A stretch of 64,000 nucleotides of DNA from Nitrospira sp. ND1 (lineage in GTDB: Bacteria > Nitrospirota > Nitrospiria > Nitrospirales > Nitrospiraceae). How positions within the stretch are numbered: the stretch's first letter is position 1; the number at the start of each line of letters is the position of its first letter. A program made the translations under genes and the position numbers. Below are positions 8,286-17,210 of the stretch, piece after piece. The DNA lies in contig NZ_FWEX01000006.1 of assembly GCF_900170025.1 (NCBI RefSeq), forward strand, positions 2,409,625 to 2,473,624. Reading direction: 5' to 3'. The notes beneath the pieces were generated by a model. That model was given only the letters and a program-made list of their open reading frames with translations. It searched no databases and was not told the DNA's origin.

Positions 8286-9716
8286 CTATTTTCGTAGCCG
8301 CGGGCGTGGTTGTGCGCAGGGCTTCGGCCTCTGGAGCTCGGACGGAATCCGGGTCGCCTCATCGAGGCAGGCTGCATCCAGCTGTGCTTGAACCAGCCCC
8401 AGCGCGCCGCTCAGGTTCGCGCCTCGTAAGTCGGCCTGGCCAAGATCGGCGTTGTTCAGCAGGGCTCCCGTCAAATCGGACGCACTGAGATTGGCTCCGC
8501 GCAGATTGGTTTCCTGGAGATTGGTTTGAACCACGACGGCGTGGCTGATGTCGGCCTGACTCAGGTCGGCGGCCACCAGATTCGCCAATTCCAGATTGGC
8601 TTCGCTGAGCCAGGCTTGCTGCAGATGGGCGTTCGGGCCGTAGATTTCGGTGAGGTCGGCTTTCCGGAGATCGGCCCGCGCGAGTTGCGTCCCGATGAGG
8701 ACGGCATGATGTAGGCTGGCCCCGTGCAGATTGGCGGCCGACAGGTTGGCCTTGTACAGCACGGTCATCGTGAGTGTGGCCGAGTCCAGCCTGGCTTTCA
8801 CGAGGTTGGCTCCCTCCATGTTCGCATTTTCAAGATTGGCTCGCTGCAGGTTGGCGCCGCCAAGATGCGTAAAGCGAAAATCCGCGCCACGAAGGCTGGC
8901 CTCATGGAGGTCCGCATGCGCCAGCGAGGCATCGTCCAAGTAGGCGCTCTCCAGATCTGCTTCGACGAGGGATGCCCCGTCGAGGTTGGCGCTGTCCATC
9001 AAGGCACCCTGCAGGTTGGCCCGGCGTAAATTGGCCTGGCGCAAATTGGTCCGGCGGAGGTCGGTTCCGGCGAGGTCGGCGTCGGTGAGATTGGCCTTCG
9101 ACAGATTCGCGCCATAAAAATAGCCGTCCAGGAGGGTGGCGTTGCTGAGGTCCGCGCCCTGCAGATCCGCATCCTCAAAATGAGCCCGCTCCAGCAGCGC
9201 CTCCCGGAAGAGCGCGCCTTGCAGGTTGGCTCCGTAGAACGCGGCTTCGTCGGCGGCGATGCGATTGAGATGGGCCTTCACCAGCAGGGCTTTGCGCAGA
9301 TCGGCGCCTTCAAGATTGGCATCGTCCAGTACAGCCTGGGAGAGGTCCGCGCCTTTGAGGTGCGCCTGCACCAGACTCGCGGTGCGAAGATTCGAGCCTT
9401 TCAGGATCGCCCCTTCAAGATTGATCCGTTCGAGATTGGCTCCTACCAGGCGAAGTTGTCGAAGGTCGGTGCGGCAGAGATTGGCCCGGCGGCCATCGGG
9501 GGAGTCTCGGTCTTCCAGCCAGCGGGCATGGGACTGGAGCACCTTGTCCAAAATTTTTGACGCCGGACGGGTCTGCTTGAAGGCGCTCTCGCAGGTATTG
9601 CCTGAGGAGGGTTTGGGCGCCGGCTTGGGCGCGGCGTCAGCACCGGTCGGCAGGGAGAGTAAGGCGGCCACCACCCAACCTGCGACGATGGTGCTGGAAA
9701 CAGAATGCTGGTTCAT
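8286..9716 (-). CDS. Exported pentapeptide-repeat protein
   Basis: A 476-residue protein preceded by GGAGG. Residues 1-28 form a signal peptide ending near GADAA, followed by a Pro/Lys linker (PKPAPKPSSG). From about residue 85 to 455 it consists almost wholly of A(D/N)LxX pentapeptides, for example GANLERINLEGAILKGSNL and RADLRKADL, predicting a right-handed quadrilateral beta helix of around 18 coils. A Cys near the C-terminus and one before the repeats may pair. Such proteins usually bind partners and have no enzymatic site. Most known ones are cytoplasmic, so the export signal is notable. No functional partner is evident from neighbours. Confidence 0.9.
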   Translation of the reverse strand: MNQHSVSSTIVAGWVVAALLSLPTGADAAPKPAPKPSSGNTCESAFKQTRPASKILDKVLQSHARWLEDRDSPDGRRANLCRTDLRQLRLVGANLERINLEGAILKGSNLRTASLVQAHLKGADLSQAVLDDANLEGADLRKALLVKAHLNRIAADEAAFYGANLQGALFREALLERAHFEDADLQGADLSNATLLDGYFYGANLSKANLTDADLAGTDLRRTNLRQANLRRANLQGALMDSANLDGASLVEADLESAYLDDASLAHADLHEASLRGADFRFTHLGGANLQRANLENANMEGANLVKARLDSATLTMTVLYKANLSAANLHGASLHHAVLIGTQLARADLRKADLTEIYGPNAHLQQAWLSEANLELANLVAADLSQADISHAVVVQTNLQETNLRGANLSASDLTGALLNNADLGQADLRGANLSGALGLVQAQLDAACLDEATRIPSELQRPKPCAQPRPRLRK

Positions 9717-9783
9717 GAACGGGCCTCCTTCAAGAAGATTCGGTGCTGTGCTGAATGGCATGGTTCCGGGAGCATCATGTGGC

Positions 9784-11118
9784 TCATGTGTGTAAATCGA
9801 CCTGTTCCGCCAACTCGGTGAGAGCCGGCGCGATCCGGACGTCGTAAGGATCGGCGCGGTCGATCCGGCGCAACGGGGCCGGCAGTTGTGTCAACGAGAG
9901 CCGGGCATATCGTCGAACGTCTTCCAGCGACGGAGGGGATGCGACGCGTTGACCTCCCTGCATCACGTGGCCCAGCAGGGGCTGGCCTTCCCGGCAGTCG
10001 CCCTCGACCGTGATGATATCACCGTTCAGGCGTCCGTCGGTTCCGATCCGGCGGTAGACCTGTTTTCGACCCGGCCAGGTGGCTTTGCCTTCGGAACGTT
10101 TGCGGCAGGGTCTGCCGGCATATTCCTGGAGTTTGTAGGCACAGTCCAGGTAGGGGGCATCGGCCGATGTGGTCATGGCCGTGCCGATTGCAAAACTGTC
10201 GATCGGTGCCTGTCCTGTCACCAGCGTCTGGATGCGTTCCTCGTCAAGATTTCCGCTGGCGAGGATTTGGGTGGCCGTGAGACCTCCGCGATCGAGGATG
10301 TGCCGAACTTTGCGCGCATGGTCGGCCAGATCTCCGCTATCGAGTCGGACGCCGTGGATCGAGATACCTCGTGCGTTCAAGCGACTCGCCAGGGAGACGA
10401 CCTTCTCCGCCGCGGCTTCCGTGTCATAGGTGTCGATGAGGAGCACGACGTTGCGTGGTTGCGCCTCCGCGATGTGGATGAAGGCCTCCGACTCATCGAG
10501 ATGAGCCTGGACAAACGAATGGGCCATCGTCCCGTAGATGGGGATGCCGAAGCGGGCGCCGGCTGATACGTTCGACGTGCCCGCGAGCCCGGCGAGGTAT
10601 GCGGCGCGGGCGGCGAGAAGGCCCGCTTCCGCCCCATGCGCGCGGCGCAGGCCGAAATCGATCAGGGGTTTGTCGCCGGCAACCAAGACCGACCGGCAGG
10701 CCTTGGAGGCCACCATCGTTTGGAAGTTCAGGAGATTCATGACCCGTGTTTCCACGAGTTGTGCCTGTGGCAGCGGGGCGGTAATGCGGAGAATCGGCTC
10801 GTGTGGAAAAAAGAGGCTTCCCTCCGGCATCGCGTGGACTTCGCCGGTAAAGCGCATCGCGCGGAGCGCGTCGAGCGAGGATGCGCTGAATCCGCCGGTC
10901 TGATCGAGCCAGGCAATGTCGGCGTCTGAGAACTGAAACTCCTCCAGGTAGTTCAAGACCTGCTCCAGTCCCGCGGCCATGAAGAAGTTGCGTTGCGGCG
11001 GCAGTTTCCGGACAAAGAATTCAAAGACGGCGATGTCCGTCATTCCCTGGGCGAGATAGGCCTGCGCCATCGTGAGTTCGTAGAGGTCCGTGAGCAGCGC
11101 GCCCGAGGTGATGTTCAT
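9784..11118 (-). CDS. pncB: Nicotinate phosphoribosyltransferase
   Basis: A 444-residue enzyme converting nicotinate, PRPP and ATP to nicotinate mononucleotide in NAD salvage. It begins MNITSGALLTDLYELTMAQA, the hallmark N-terminus of the family, and carries GVRLDSGDLADHARKVR near residue 255 in the PRPP/ribose-phosphate site. Length fits the NAPRTase family. The start at 11118 overlaps the stop of the nicotinamidase gene in an ATGA arrangement, so the two are translationally coupled and catalyse consecutive steps. A much longer in-frame extension to 11484 is just the shadow of the upstream gene. Confidence 0.95.
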   Translation of the reverse strand: MNITSGALLTDLYELTMAQAYLAQGMTDIAVFEFFVRKLPPQRNFFMAAGLEQVLNYLEEFQFSDADIAWLDQTGGFSASSLDALRAMRFTGEVHAMPEGSLFFPHEPILRITAPLPQAQLVETRVMNLLNFQTMVASKACRSVLVAGDKPLIDFGLRRAHGAEAGLLAARAAYLAGLAGTSNVSAGARFGIPIYGTMAHSFVQAHLDESEAFIHIAEAQPRNVVLLIDTYDTEAAAEKVVSLASRLNARGISIHGVRLDSGDLADHARKVRHILDRGGLTATQILASGNLDEERIQTLVTGQAPIDSFAIGTAMTTSADAPYLDCAYKLQEYAGRPCRKRSEGKATWPGRKQVYRRIGTDGRLNGDIITVEGDCREGQPLLGHVMQGGQRVASPPSLEDVRRYARLSLTQLPAPLRRIDRADPYDVRIAPALTELAEQVDLHT

Positions 11119-11696
11119 GCGGCCAATCGCTCCAGGCAAAGGGGAATGGCGCCGGCCAGCACCATCGCTTCTTCGGCGCGCCGGCCGTCGTCGGGGTGGA
11201 GATTGACGGCCTTGATCCCATCCATGAGCACGCACACATCGTAACCAAGCGCCCGCGCATCCTTCACCGTGTTCAGCACACAGTAATCGGTCGCCAACCC
11301 CCCGATGAACAGGCGGCGGACCTTCAGGGCGCGTAAATGACGATCGAGTGGCGTGTCCTGCAATGTGGAATAGGCTTCTTTGTCCTGATCGATCGCTTTG
11401 TAGATTGTGACCGCCGAGACGGGAGGCTGGAAGTTCGGTGGCGGCAAGGAGCCGGGCGATCCTGCGATACAGTGGACCGGCCAAGGCCCGCCTTGCTCCC
11501 GAAACGAACAGTGGTCGGGCGGATGCCAGTCGCGAGTTATGAAAATCGGTAGCCCTCGAGCATGAAATCGTGCCACGTACCTAGTCAGGATCGGGACGAT
11601 CCTGTCGCCATCTTGTATGCCCAATGCGCCGCCCGGAAGGAAATCCCGTTGCACGTCGACCACCACTAAGGCGTCATGAGGGGTGAGGTAAGTCAT
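11115..11696 (-). CDS. pncA: Nicotinamidase (isochorismatase fold)
   Basis: A 193-residue cysteine hydrolase that deamidates nicotinamide to nicotinate. The catalytic triad is visible: Asp14 in VVDVQRDF, Lys100 in TIYK, Cys139 in GGLATDYCV. Metal ligands are expected at Asp56 and His58 (RDWHPPDH) and His75 (WPVHC). I use the ATG at 11696 because family members start just before this strand; an ATG at 11714 is the alternative. The product feeds PncB, whose gene overlaps by 4 nt. Confidence 0.94.
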   Translation of the reverse strand: MTYLTPHDALVVVDVQRDFLPGGALGIQDGDRIVPILTRYVARFHARGLPIFITRDWHPPDHCSFREQGGPWPVHCIAGSPGSLPPPNFQPPVSAVTIYKAIDQDKEAYSTLQDTPLDRHLRALKVRRLFIGGLATDYCVLNTVKDARALGYDVCVLMDGIKAVNLHPDDGRRAEEAMVLAGAIPLCLERLAA

Positions 11697-11747
11697 TGAG
11701 CATGTCCCGTCCATACGGCATCGGCTCGCAGCCGGCGGGGCGCTGCG

Positions 11748-12128
11748 TCATTTTCCCTGCTGCACGAGCAGGCGGATGTAGGCCAGCACGTCCAGCCTCT
11801 CCGTTTCGGTCAGTTGCCCCTGCCAGGAATGCATCGCGCTGAAGACGATGCCGTGCTCGATCGTTCGGAGCAACTCCTCTTCGGACTTGAGGAAGGACTT
11901 GAACCGGTGGAAGTTGGCCGGCGGGACCGTCAATGCGGCGGCATCGGGTCCGTCGCCCCATCCGCCACGGCCATGGCAAGCGAGGCAATGACGCTCGTAG
12001 ACAGCCTTCCCTCTAGTGACATCCGGCGGGAAGTCCTGTGCCGTCGCCGGGCCACAGGCGGCCGCGAGGGTCACGACAAGCGAGACGACGAAGGAATACC
12101 GGGTGCCGGTGGTCATGACGATCTGCAT
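11748..12128 (-). CDS. Class I monohaem cytochrome c, periplasmic
   Basis: A 126-residue protein with a signal peptide (to about residue 30, ATAQ), one haem-binding motif CLACH near residue 48, and a likely distal Met in FSAMHSWQGQLTE near residue 98. The ending LDVLAYIRLLVQ is the C-terminal helix typical of small class I cytochromes. It should be a soluble periplasmic electron carrier. GGAG lies about 12 nt before the ATG, slightly far; an ATG four codons in is possible. It sits 18 nt downstream of a zinc-ribbon protein gene on the same strand. Confidence 0.9.
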   Translation of the reverse strand: MQIVMTTGTRYSFVVSLVVTLAAACGPATAQDFPPDVTRGKAVYERHCLACHGRGGWGDGPDAAALTVPPANFHRFKSFLKSEEELLRTIEHGIVFSAMHSWQGQLTETERLDVLAYIRLLVQQGK

Positions 12129-12145
12129 GAGTCTCTGTGTCTCCT

Positions 12146-12310
12146 TCAGCTTTTCTTGGTCGTGTGCGCGATGAACGACGAAAAGTGTTGCTGCAGTTTG
12201 GTGCTACCGCAGGCGGGACATTGCACCTCACCTTTTTCATGTTGCTTCAGCGTCACGATGATCAGCGATTCTTTTCCGCAGTCCAGACAGGTATAGTCGT
12301 ACATGGGCAT
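12146..12310 (-). CDS. FmdB-like small zinc-ribbon protein
   Basis: A 54-residue protein that starts MPMYDYTCLDCGKE and has a second knuckle CPACGS near residue 31, giving two CxxC pairs for one Zn ion. This matches the FmdB/CxxC regulatory zinc-ribbon family. GAGG lies 5 nt before the ATG at 12310. It is 16 nt downstream of the Lon-like protease gene, so it is probably cotranscribed. Function in the family is poorly defined. Confidence 0.85.
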   Translation of the reverse strand: MPMYDYTCLDCGKESLIIVTLKQHEKGEVQCPACGSTKLQQHFSSFIAHTTKKS

Positions 12311-12326
12311 AGGGTCCTCGTTCTGT

Positions 12327-14741
12327 TTACCCCGTGATCTTTTCCGGCTCTTCTTCGCCTTCTCCCCAATTCGCGACAATCTGCGCCATCTCCTCCAGCC
12401 GCGCGGCGGTTCGACCGTAAATGCTCTCAGGCGGGAAGGTTCCTTCCGGTCCGCGTTCCCCGGCGGGGACGCCGATGAGCAGCTCAAGCGCCTGTTCGAC
12501 GTGGTCCACGCCATAGACGGCAAACTTTCCCTCTTCCACGGCCGCGACGACTTCCCGGTTCAGTGCCAGGTGTTTCGTGTTTCGAGCGGGGATGATCACC
12601 CCTTGCGTGCCTGTCAGGCCGCGCCGCTTGCATGACTCAAAGAACCCTTCGATTTTCTCGTTGACCCCGCCGATGGGTTGGATTTCACCGAGTTGGTTCA
12701 CCGAGCCGGTGACGGCCAGCGATTGCCGGACGGGAAGGTCGGCGAGGCTTGAGAGGACGGCCGTGAGTTCGGCCACGGCGGCACTGTCTCCCTCGATTTC
12801 GGAGTAGGTCTGTTCGAAGGTGAGGGTGGCGCTGAGCGCGAACGGCTGCATCCCCGCGAATTTGCCCGCCAGGAATCCGGCCAGCGTCATGACCCCCTTG
12901 CTGTGGATGTTTCCCGCGAGCTCGACCTCGCGTTGAATATCGATCACGCCCTTGGTGCCGACATAGGTGCGGGCGGTGATCCTGGTGGGACGGCCGAAGG
13001 CATAGTCGCCCAGCTCATAGACGGACAGCCCGTTGACCTGACCGACGACCTCGCCCTGCAAATCTACCATCAAAGTCCCTTCGCGGATTTCATCCTGGAT
13101 CCATTGCTCAGGTAGGTCGGCCCGGTGTCTCTGGTGCGCCAGGGCCGATTCGACATCCGCGCGCGTCACGAAGGAGTGCCCGTCTTTCCTGGCCCAATAC
13201 CCGGCTTCGCGAATGAGGTCGCTGACCAGGCTGAATCGCAAGGACAGCCGATCGTGCCGGTCGGCATAGCGAAACCCCTGGCGGATGACTTCCGCCACGG
13301 CGTCGGCGCCGAAATGCGGCAGTCCTTCCTCTTTGCATAATTTGGCGACGAAGCGCGCATATTGCCGCTCCTGCCGTTCATCGTGCGGGACCTCCACATC
13401 GAAATCGGCTTTCACCTTGAAGAGTTTCGAGAAATCCTCTTCGTAGGCCTGCAGCAAGTGATAGATGCCCGCTGTGCCGACCAGGATGACTTTGACCGAG
13501 ACGGGAATCGGTTCGGGCCGCAGGCCCGCGGTGGCGAATCCATAGAACTCGGCCGGGTCCTCGATGGTGACGGCGCCGGTCTTGATGACGCGCTTCAACG
13601 CGTCCCAGGAAAACGGCTGGCGGAGGAGATCCAGCGCCTGCAGAATCAAGTAGCCGCCGTTGGCCTGCAACATGGCCCCGGCCCGGATTTCGGTGAAATC
13701 GGTATACATCACTCCGAGGTGAGCCCGGCGCTCGATTTTTCCGATGAGGTTGCTGTAGGTCGGGTGGGGTTCATCCACAACCGGTGCTCCGGCGGTGGCT
13801 TCCCGCGCCACGATGAGGTTGACGGCGAACCGGGTCATGTCCGGGCGACGGGTTTGTTCCAGCCCGGGGATCGGCAGCACCGGACCGCTGTGAGGCAGGA
13901 AGTCTTTGTATTGGTGAATGATGTCGTGATGGACCCGCTGCAGGTACGTCGTCACGGGTCGTAGATCTTGATAGGCCCGCTGCAGCGTTTCATAGGCGCC
14001 TTTCATGACGTTAGCGACGATCTGGTGGTCGAGGTGATGCAGCGCCTGCTCGGCCTCCCGTTCGAGGGTGTGCATCCGGACGTGAAACTCCCGCAGGTCG
14101 CTCTCGAGCGACTGTCGTTTTTCCGTGAGTTCCTGCTGCACCTGTTCAGAGAGTGCTTCCATTTCCTTTTCTGTCATCGGGCGGTCGTCTTTCAGGGGGA
14201 CCAGCCCGAAGCCGACCGGCGTTTCTTCGAACCCGAATCCGCGCTGGTGACAGAGCGCGGTGAGGTCGTGGAAGAGGGCCTTCTTTTTTCCTTCCGTCTC
14301 CTCGATGATCTTCGCCTCGGCATCGAGGTACTTCTTGCCTTCGAAGGCCGCGGGAATGTCCCGGCGGAGGCCCTCGATGAAGGTGCTCATCTCGCGTTTA
14401 AACGACGCGCCTTGCCCGGCCGGAAACGAAAGGCAGGTCGGGCGCGACGCGTCCTGAAAGTTGTGGACGTAACACCAGTCGAATGGAGCCGGTGCCGTTT
14501 GGGCCAGCCGCTTCACCATTTGCCTGACGAGTGTGCCCTTGCCAGTCCCGACCGGCCCGGAGACGAACATGTTGAAGCCGGGGCTCTTCATTTGAAGGCC
14601 GAAGTCCAAGGCCTCGACCGCCCGCTCTTGCCCGATCGTGTCATCGAGCGGTTCGACCTCGCTCGTATCATCGAATCCCAGGCGGCCGGGGTCCACCTGC
14701 GGAGCCAACAGGCTCGCGGGAAGCTTCTGTTTGTCTGACAT
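12327..14741 (-). CDS. Lon-like ATP-dependent protease (LonB/YcbZ-type, S16)
   Basis: An 804-residue cytoplasmic protease. An N-terminal AAA region has Walker A SGPVGTGKGT at residues 61-70, followed by a long coiled-coil-like insert (about 180-270). The C-terminal S16 domain has catalytic Ser653 (EGDSAAVAE) and Lys696 (VNEKIEGFF); the 43-residue spacing equals that of E. coli Lon. It lacks the LAN substrate domain of classical Lon and fits the YcbZ/AAA_32 class. It lies between the HPF fusion gene (11 nt upstream) and the zinc-ribbon gene, all leftward, which suggests a stress or hibernation operon. Confidence 0.93.
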   Translation of the reverse strand: MSDKQKLPASLLAPQVDPGRLGFDDTSEVEPLDDTIGQERAVEALDFGLQMKSPGFNMFVSGPVGTGKGTLVRQMVKRLAQTAPAPFDWCYVHNFQDASRPTCLSFPAGQGASFKREMSTFIEGLRRDIPAAFEGKKYLDAEAKIIEETEGKKKALFHDLTALCHQRGFGFEETPVGFGLVPLKDDRPMTEKEMEALSEQVQQELTEKRQSLESDLREFHVRMHTLEREAEQALHHLDHQIVANVMKGAYETLQRAYQDLRPVTTYLQRVHHDIIHQYKDFLPHSGPVLPIPGLEQTRRPDMTRFAVNLIVAREATAGAPVVDEPHPTYSNLIGKIERRAHLGVMYTDFTEIRAGAMLQANGGYLILQALDLLRQPFSWDALKRVIKTGAVTIEDPAEFYGFATAGLRPEPIPVSVKVILVGTAGIYHLLQAYEEDFSKLFKVKADFDVEVPHDERQERQYARFVAKLCKEEGLPHFGADAVAEVIRQGFRYADRHDRLSLRFSLVSDLIREAGYWARKDGHSFVTRADVESALAHQRHRADLPEQWIQDEIREGTLMVDLQGEVVGQVNGLSVYELGDYAFGRPTRITARTYVGTKGVIDIQREVELAGNIHSKGVMTLAGFLAGKFAGMQPFALSATLTFEQTYSEIEGDSAAVAELTAVLSSLADLPVRQSLAVTGSVNQLGEIQPIGGVNEKIEGFFESCKRRGLTGTQGVIIPARNTKHLALNREVVAAVEEGKFAVYGVDHVEQALELLIGVPAGERGPEGTFPPESIYGRTAARLEEMAQIVANWGEGEEEPEKITG

Positions 14742-14752
14742 CGTCCGGACTC

Positions 14753-15298
14753 CTACACTTCCAGCGCGTGGGGTGGTTGAACGATGGTGGCGTGTAGGCC
14801 CTTTTCGCCCGGTTCGCTTTCGAAGAGGACCTCCTGTCCGTCCTCTATGTCGTTGAATGGGATGCCCTTCACGGCATTCTTATGGAAATACACTTCGCCG
14901 CCGCCGTCCTTCAGGATGAAGCCGTAGCCGAGGTGAGGGAATACTTTGCTCACCACACCGCGGAGTTGGGGCAGCGGTTCGATGCGCACAACTTTGTCGG
15001 CCCGCTTCTCGCGATATTTCCGCAGTTCGATCGCCACGGCGTCGAAGGCGGCCCGGATCGCTTCCTCGAAAGTTTTGTCCTCCTTGCGGGAGGTGATGGT
15101 GTGACGGGTCGGCACCGTGACCAGCACAAGCGCTTCTGCCACGTTGTCCAGTTTTTTATGATGGCGATTCTTCGTCAGGGTGACTCGCCCATGGATGATG
15201 TCGTCGTGGCCACGCTGCAAGGTGGCCATCCGCTCTTCGATCTCGGTTTTCCAGCGCGGGGTCATGGCGATATTGCGGCTCTCAACTTCCAGGTTCAT
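14753..15298 (-). CDS. HPF/RaiA-type ribosome-binding domain fused to a cold-shock domain
   Basis: A 181-residue two-domain protein. Residues 1-105 match the HPF/RaiA (S30AE) fold: short strand, HDDIIHGRVTLTKNRHHKK, then a helix FEEAIRAAFDAVAIELRKYR. Residues 112-178 form a cold-shock/OB domain, with GVVSKVFPHLGYGFIL corresponding to the RNP1 region and VYFHKNAV to RNP2. It is predicted to bind the 30S decoding site and also single-stranded RNA. Ordinary long HPFs have a different C-terminal dimerisation domain. First gene of the operon with the Lon-like protease. Confidence 0.9.
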   Translation of the reverse strand: MNLEVESRNIAMTPRWKTEIEERMATLQRGHDDIIHGRVTLTKNRHHKKLDNVAEALVLVTVPTRHTITSRKEDKTFEEAIRAAFDAVAIELRKYREKRADKVVRIEPLPQLRGVVSKVFPHLGYGFILKDGGGEVYFHKNAVKGIPFNDIEDGQEVLFESEPGEKGLHATIVQPPHALEV

Positions 15299-15581
15299 GC
15301 GGCCTCCTCTCGTCTCAGATGAATAGTCTGTGCACCTGCTGTCTCAGCAAAGCACATGCCCTTGCCGCAGGTGGGAACGCGGGGCGGGGATGGAGCTGAA
15401 CCGGCTGAAAGTGGGGCATTTGCGCGACTTCAGCAGACGGGATGATGGTGGCCTTTCGGGGCACTGGCGCATAATTCCTCACTGCCTCAGGAGGCGCTGA
15501 AGCTCAATGCGCCAGTTGCTGGTTCCATTGCAGGCTGAAGCGGGCATATTTTCGGGAACATGTCTTGCGTCGGACAGCGGT

Positions 15582-16667
15582 ATGCCGGTGTTGAAGAAAT
15601 CTGCCCTGGAGACCTACCTCAAGGTCCGGTTCGGGCCGAGCGCGGAATTGCTCGCCTATGGACCGATCGGCAAGGAGACGAGCGGCGCGCGGTATAAGCA
15701 ATACGGCTATGGCGCGCCTGTCCGGTTGACTTTCCGCCAGGGAGGCAAGACCCGCCGGGTGGTGTTGGGCACGATGAGTCCCGGTCCATTCGGCCATGAA
15801 CATCCGGCCGACCGGGCTCAGGCGATGTTGTGGGACTATGACTGCTACGGCCGCCTGCCGGGACATATCGACGCGCTGGATGTGGGGGCTTTCACCGCGC
15901 GGGGCGAATTGATGTCCGTGGCTACGGCCAAAGAGTTTTTCTTACTTACCGAATGGTCAGAGGGAGCGACCTATCACAAGGATCTCGAACGCATGGCAGG
16001 GGCGACCAAGCCGACTGCGCTCGACCGGAAGCGGACCGCAGCGTTGGCCATATATTTGGCCGACATTCACCGGGTGAAACAGACCGATCCACAACTCTAT
16101 CGGCGTCGGCTTCGAGAATTGCTCGGCCACGGTGAATGTATCATGGGCCTCACCGATAGTTACCCCGATCGGTTTGCCTTCATCACCGAAGACCTTCTGG
16201 CGCGAATCGAGGTGGCCTGCAATGTGTGGCGGTGGCGGCTGCGCGGCCGGCATGCGCGCCTGTCGCAGGTGCACGGGGATTTCCATCCCTGGAATGTGCT
16301 GTTTCGCCACGGGACGGATTTTTCCGTCTTGGACCGGTCACGCGGAGAGTGGGGTGAGCCGGCGGACGACGTGACGTCGATGTCGATCAACTATCTGTTC
16401 TTCTCACTGTGCCGGCATGGGAGGTTGAAGGGCGCGCTGGAAGTGGCCTTCCATTCATTCTGGGAGACCTACCTCGCCAGGAGCCGCGATCACGAGGTGT
16501 TGGAGGCGACGGCGCCGTTTTTCGCGTTTCGCGGGTTGGTGCTGGCGAGTCCGCTCTGGTATCCGAAACTCACGGTGACTGTGCGGCGTAAAATCTTCCG
16601 GTTCATCGAGAATGTGCTGGCGACGCCGCGCTTCGACCCGGCGGATGTGAACCGTTATTGCGACTAA
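15582..16667 (+). CDS. APH-fold phosphotransferase (aminoglycoside-phosphotransferase-like)
   Basis: About 361 residues with the kinase-like APH fold. The catalytic loop is VHGDFHPWNVLF near residue 230, and DRSRGEWGEPADDV about 20 residues later holds the metal-binding Asp. The N-lobe is short. The true substrate of environmental APH-fold proteins is generally unknown; antibiotic resistance should not be assumed. I place the start at the ATG at 15582; an ATG at 15507 lies 12 nt after TCAGGAGG and is possible. The APS-kinase-like gene starts within 9 nt of its stop. Confidence 0.85.
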   Translation: MPVLKKSALETYLKVRFGPSAELLAYGPIGKETSGARYKQYGYGAPVRLTFRQGGKTRRVVLGTMSPGPFGHEHPADRAQAMLWDYDCYGRLPGHIDALDVGAFTARGELMSVATAKEFFLLTEWSEGATYHKDLERMAGATKPTALDRKRTAALAIYLADIHRVKQTDPQLYRRRLRELLGHGECIMGLTDSYPDRFAFITEDLLARIEVACNVWRWRLRGRHARLSQVHGDFHPWNVLFRHGTDFSVLDRSRGEWGEPADDVTSMSINYLFFSLCRHGRLKGALEVAFHSFWETYLARSRDHEVLEATAPFFAFRGLVLASPLWYPKLTVTVRRKIFRFIENVLATPRFDPADVNRYCD

Positions 16668-16675
16668 GTGATGTG

Positions 16676-17206
16676 ATGACTCCCTTGCCATTTGCCCTCT
16701 GGCTGACCGGTCTTCCCGCTTCCGGGAAAAGCTCGATTGTCGCACGGTTGTTACCCAGGCTCGAATCGTGTGGAGTGCCGGTCGAAGTCCTGGAGTCCGA
16801 TGCCGTCCGGCGTATGTTGACTCCGGAGGCCAGCTATTCCAGCGAAGAACGCGACCTGTTCTATCGCGCCCTGGCGTTCATGGGATCGCGACTGGTTGCG
16901 CATGGGGTGAGTGTGATCTTCGACGCGACGGCGAGCCGGCGGGAGTATCGAGAGTGTGCGCGCAGCTTGATTCCCAGCCTGTTGGAAGTCTCCATCGAGT
17001 GTCCGCTGAAGGTCTGCATGCAGCGTGATAAAAAGGGGACCTACCGGCGCGGCTTGCAGGGCGAGTCGTCCACCGTGCCCGGGTTACAGACCCCCTACGA
17101 GGCACCGGTCTCGCCGGCCCTGGCTATCGACACGATGGTCGTGTCGCCGGATGCCGCAGCGGAACAGATCCTCGATTTGATTAATGCGCGAAATGGTATG
17201 GGGTGA
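16676..17206 (+). CDS. Adenylylsulfate-kinase-like P-loop kinase
   Basis: A 176-residue P-loop protein. Walker A is GLPASGKSS near residues 12-20. The LESDAVRRML segment and the helix-strand pattern follow APS kinase (CysC), as does EVSIECPLKVCMQRDKKGTY near residue 105, which parallels the CysC region with the R-D-x-K-G-x-Y signature. No sulfurylase gene is nearby, so a role in sulfate activation is doubtful. Pairing with an APH-type phosphotransferase suggests phosphorylation of a small metabolite. The short distance suggests an operon. Confidence 0.82.
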   Translation: MTPLPFALWLTGLPASGKSSIVARLLPRLESCGVPVEVLESDAVRRMLTPEASYSSEERDLFYRALAFMGSRLVAHGVSVIFDATASRREYRECARSLIPSLLEVSIECPLKVCMQRDKKGTYRRGLQGESSTVPGLQTPYEAPVSPALAIDTMVVSPDAAAEQILDLINARNGMG

Positions 17207-17210
17207 AGTG

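Noticed and set aside
15582-16667. Antibiotic-resistance gene
   Set aside because: APH fold alone does not show aminoglycoside resistance; the context is a stress island and not a resistance cassette.
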